Notes under the pieces: generated by a model
Databases searched by the model: none
Seen by the model: the letters and a program-made list of their open reading frames with translations, nothing else
What the model was told of the DNA's origin: nothing
NCBI RefSeq assembly: GCF_937874145.1
Contig: NZ_CALNBI010000347.1
Span: 1-6,475, forward strand
Source: an uncultured Chitinophaga sp.
GTDB taxonomy: Bacteria; Bacteroidota; Bacteroidia; Chitinophagales; Chitinophagaceae
Direction: 5' to 3'
Length of the DNA stretch: 6,475 bases
Program-made: the position numbers and the translations under genes
Part shown: piece after piece, positions 4,955 through 6,475 of the stretch
How the letters are laid out: the number at the start of each line of letters is the position of its first letter
Position numbering within the stretch: position 1 is the first letter of the stretch

Positions 4955-5995
4955 TTATGCTTTGTTCGCGAGCTGTCCGCAGGCGGCGTCGATATCCTTG
5001 CCGCGGCTTCTGCGCAGGCGGGCATTGACGCGGTGTTTGCCGAGGTATTCCATGAAAGCCGCGGTTTTTTCTTCCGAGGGCTTCTGGAACCGGGCATTAT
5101 CGATCGGGTTGTATTCGATGATATTCACCAGGTCTACCGGAACCTGCCGGTAAATTTTGATCAGTTCGTCGGCATCCTTGATGGAATCGTTGAAGTCCTT
5201 GAACAGGATGTACTCGAAACTGATTTCGTTTTCGGTAGCCTTGTAGAAGTAGTTGAGGGCTTCCACGAGGTTTTTGAGGTTGTTGGAATCGTTGATCGGC
5301 ATGATCTCGCTGCGTTTCTCATCGTTGGCGGCGTGGAGGGAAAGGGCGAGGTTGAAGCGCACTTTATCATCTCCCAGCTGCCTGATCTGCTTAGCTACGC
5401 CGGCGGTGGATACGGTGATCCGCTTGGGGCTCATGGCCAGTCCGTCGGGCGAGGTGATCATTTCGATCGACTTCAGCACATTTTTATAATTGAGCAGTGG
5501 CTCGCCCATGCCCATGTAAACGATGTTGGTGAGCTTTTTACCGGCTGATTCCAGGGATTGCCGGTTGATGAGGGCCACTTCATCGAAGATTTCGTCGAAT
5601 TCGAGGTTGCGTTTCCGGTCCATGAACCCGGTAGCGCAGAATTTGCAGCTGAGGCTGCAGCCTACCTGGGACGATACGCAGGCGGTTTGCCGGGAGGACG
5701 TGGGGATGAGGACCCCTTCCACCAGGTAACCGTCGTGCAGCCGGAAACGGCTCTTGATCGTACCGTCTGTACTCTGCTGGGTAGCATCCACGCTAACGGC
5801 AGGGAAGTCGAACCGCTCCTCCAGGGCTGTCCGGAGGTTTTTGCTCAGGTTGGTCATGGCGTCGAAGCCGGGCGCCTGTTTGGCCCAGATCCACTCATAC
5901 ACTTGCTGAGCCCTGAACGGCTTTTCCCCCATCTCTCCGAACACCTCCCGCAACTGGGGGAGTGTCAGGTGCCGGATATTTTGCTTCCTCATCAT
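4955..5995 (-). CDS. rlmN: Dual-specificity 23S rRNA/tRNA adenine-C2 methyltransferase RlmN (radical SAM)
   Basis: Radical-SAM methyltransferase making m2A2503 in 23S rRNA and, in studied species, m2A37 in some tRNAs. With the ATG at 5993-5995 it has 346 residues. The N-terminal accessory domain (NIRHLTLPQLREVF, KPFRAQQVYEWIW) is typical. The iron-sulfur motif CSLSCKFC gives Cys113, Cys117 and Cys120. Cys106 in TACVSSQVGC and Cys339 in DIDAACGQL match E. coli Cys118 and Cys355, the latter being the methyl-carrying residue. MGMGEPLLNY (about 161-170) is the usual SAM-domain motif. All key residues are present, so it should be active. The frame stays open to an ATG at 6008-6010, adding MYLCR, but that ATG abuts a perfect -7 box at 6000-6007, so transcripts from there would not include it. 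ATG 5990-5992 is equally possible. It heads the rlmN-rluB-rluA-family run. Confidence 0.97.
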   Translation of the reverse strand: MMRKQNIRHLTLPQLREVFGEMGEKPFRAQQVYEWIWAKQAPGFDAMTNLSKNLRTALEERFDFPAVSVDATQQSTDGTIKSRFRLHDGYLVEGVLIPTSSRQTACVSSQVGCSLSCKFCATGFMDRKRNLEFDEIFDEVALINRQSLESAGKKLTNIVYMGMGEPLLNYKNVLKSIEMITSPDGLAMSPKRITVSTAGVAKQIRQLGDDKVRFNLALSLHAANDEKRSEIMPINDSNNLKNLVEALNYFYKATENEISFEYILFKDFNDSIKDADELIKIYRQVPVDLVNIIEYNPIDNARFQKPSEEKTAAFMEYLGKHRVNARLRRSRGKDIDAACGQLANKA

Positions 5996-5999
5996 CCTG

Positions 6000-6007
6000 C
6001 AAAGGTA
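6000..6007 (-). promoter_or_regulatory. rlmN: -7 box (TACCTTTG) directly before rlmN
   Basis: On the minus strand TACCTTTG, followed by C, A, GG and then ATGATG, is an exact TAnnTTTG match. The transcription start should fall within a few bases of the ATGs at 5995 or 5992, implying a leader of nearly zero length. A perfect 6-bp inverted repeat ATCCGA/TCGGAT (6009-6023, 3-base loop) lies immediately upstream, in the spacer of the promoter. No clear -33 TTTG is seen. Confidence 0.55.
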
Positions 6008-6073
6008 CATCCGATTTTCGGATTGCCGAATTGTAGATTCGTTTGTGTGGCTGGTTATCCCGACTGGAAGCCC

Positions 6074-6081
6074 TACATTCG
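6074..6081 (+). promoter_or_regulatory. Weak -7-like box of the thiolase gene
   Basis: TACATTCG, followed by C, differs from TAnnTTTG at one position and sits 21 bases before the thiolase ATG, a spacing like that of the peroxiredoxin promoter in this window. A second copy with the same deviation, TAGATTCG, is at 6034-6041. No TTTG lies about 20 bases before either box. This is the best candidate in the divergent 107-bp region but not a strong one. Confidence 0.25.
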
Positions 6082-6102
6082 CAATTCCTAACCATTTCGC
6101 GT

Positions 6103-6475
6103 ATGCAAACTGCTTACATAGTTGATGCGGTAAGAAGCCCCATCGGCCGCTATGGCGGCGCCCTGAGCTCCATCCGCCCCGACGACCTGCTGGCCCTCAT
6201 GCTGCGGTCCCTCCTCACCCGCAACCCCTCCCTCGACCCTTCCGCCGTGGAAGACGTCATCGCCGGCGCCACCAACCAGGCCGGGGAAGACAACCGGGAC
6301 GTTGCCCGCATGGCCGTCCTACTCGCCGGCATGCCCGTATCCGTGGCCGGAAATACCGTCAACCGCCTCTGCGCCTCCGGCCTCCAGGCCATCATGGACG
6401 CCGCCAGGGCCGTAATGGTAGGGGAAGGAGACGTCTACATCGCCGGCGGCGTCGAAAGCATGACCCGCGCACCCC
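6103..6475 (+). CDS. pcaF: Thiolase, 3-oxoadipyl-CoA thiolase type (N-terminal part)
   Basis: Cytoplasmic acyl-CoA thiolase that cleaves a 3-oxoacyl-CoA with free CoA. Only 124 codons plus one base are inside the window; the family is about 400 residues, so the last two thirds are missing. The start MQTAYIVDAVRSPIGRYGGALS is the usual thiolase N terminus. The segment GATNQAGEDNRDVARM (55-70) followed by TVNRLCASGLQAI (85-97) carries the nucleophilic Cys90; the NQAGEDNR form is characteristic of PcaF/PaaJ 3-oxoadipyl-CoA thiolases rather than short-chain acetoacetyl-CoA thiolases. AGGVESMTRAP (114-124) is the next conserved motif. This suggests the last step of aromatic or phenylacetate breakdown to succinyl-CoA and acetyl-CoA, but a fatty-acid thiolase cannot be excluded without the C-terminal His and Cys motifs and the downstream genes. 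It is divergent from rlmN. Third-position G/C is very high here. Confidence 0.93.
   Translation, partial: MQTAYIVDAVRSPIGRYGGALSSIRPDDLLALMLRSLLTRNPSLDPSAVEDVIAGATNQAGEDNRDVARMAVLLAGMPVSVAGNTVNRLCASGLQAIMDAARAVMVGEGDVYIAGGVESMTRAP

Noticed and set aside
4383..5153. A 256-codon plus-strand frame rich in Ser/Leu/Gly/Pro repeats.
   Set aside because: It is another antisense reading of the rluB repeat region continuing into the 3' end of rlmN; its repeats are explained by the 51-bp unit.
5558..6091. A 177-codon plus-strand frame across the start of rlmN.
   Set aside because: It is antisense to the radical-SAM domain of rlmN and ends in the intergenic region without any known motif.

Overview
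The window reads as chromosomal DNA of a Bacteroidota bacterium, most likely a Chitinophaga-like member of the Chitinophagaceae. The reasons are the protein types (Bacteroidota-style S41 lipoprotein, RluB with a long Lys/Gly/Phe-rich N-terminal extension), a moderately high G+C content, weak or absent Shine-Dalgarno sequences, and several matches to the Bacteroidota -7 promoter element TAnnTTTG just upstream of genes. The family assignments are from reading the proteins; the genus is an inference.

Layout, left to right. Positions 1-185 are non-coding as far as can be seen: a GC-rich 14-bp hairpin, an A9 tract, then a -7 box in front of a plus-strand 1-Cys (Prx6-type) peroxiredoxin (186-821). 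Positions 822-1086 hold no protein gene but are dense in signals: a perfect TATCTTTG box just after the peroxiredoxin stop, three consecutive stem-loops ending in U8 (candidate small RNA), a second plus-strand intrinsic terminator, and a minus-strand terminator for the convergent neighbour. From 1087 to 5995 everything is on the minus strand, transcribed right to left: rlmN, an rluB-type pseudouridine synthase with tandem repeats, an RluA-family pseudouridine synthase, and then an S41 peptidase lipoprotein that probably has its own promoter. A divergent intergenic region (5996-6102) separates rlmN from a plus-strand thiolase of the 3-oxoadipyl-CoA thiolase type, cut off by the window end.

How the genes work together. 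rlmN, rluB and the RluA-family gene are closely spaced (36 and 12 bp) and all act on RNA nucleotides, so they look like one RNA-modification operon driven from a TACCTTTG box so close to the rlmN ATG that the mRNA may be leaderless. The S41 lipoprotein, the peroxiredoxin and the thiolase are separate units with unrelated jobs (envelope proteolysis, peroxide detoxification, aromatic-acid or fatty-acid catabolism).

Most of the window is ordinary core genome. I did not find a clear new defence, mobile or biosynthetic system. The best leads are the candidate small RNA at about 840-961, the near-leaderless start of rlmN, and the repeat-rich tail of the RluB homologue.
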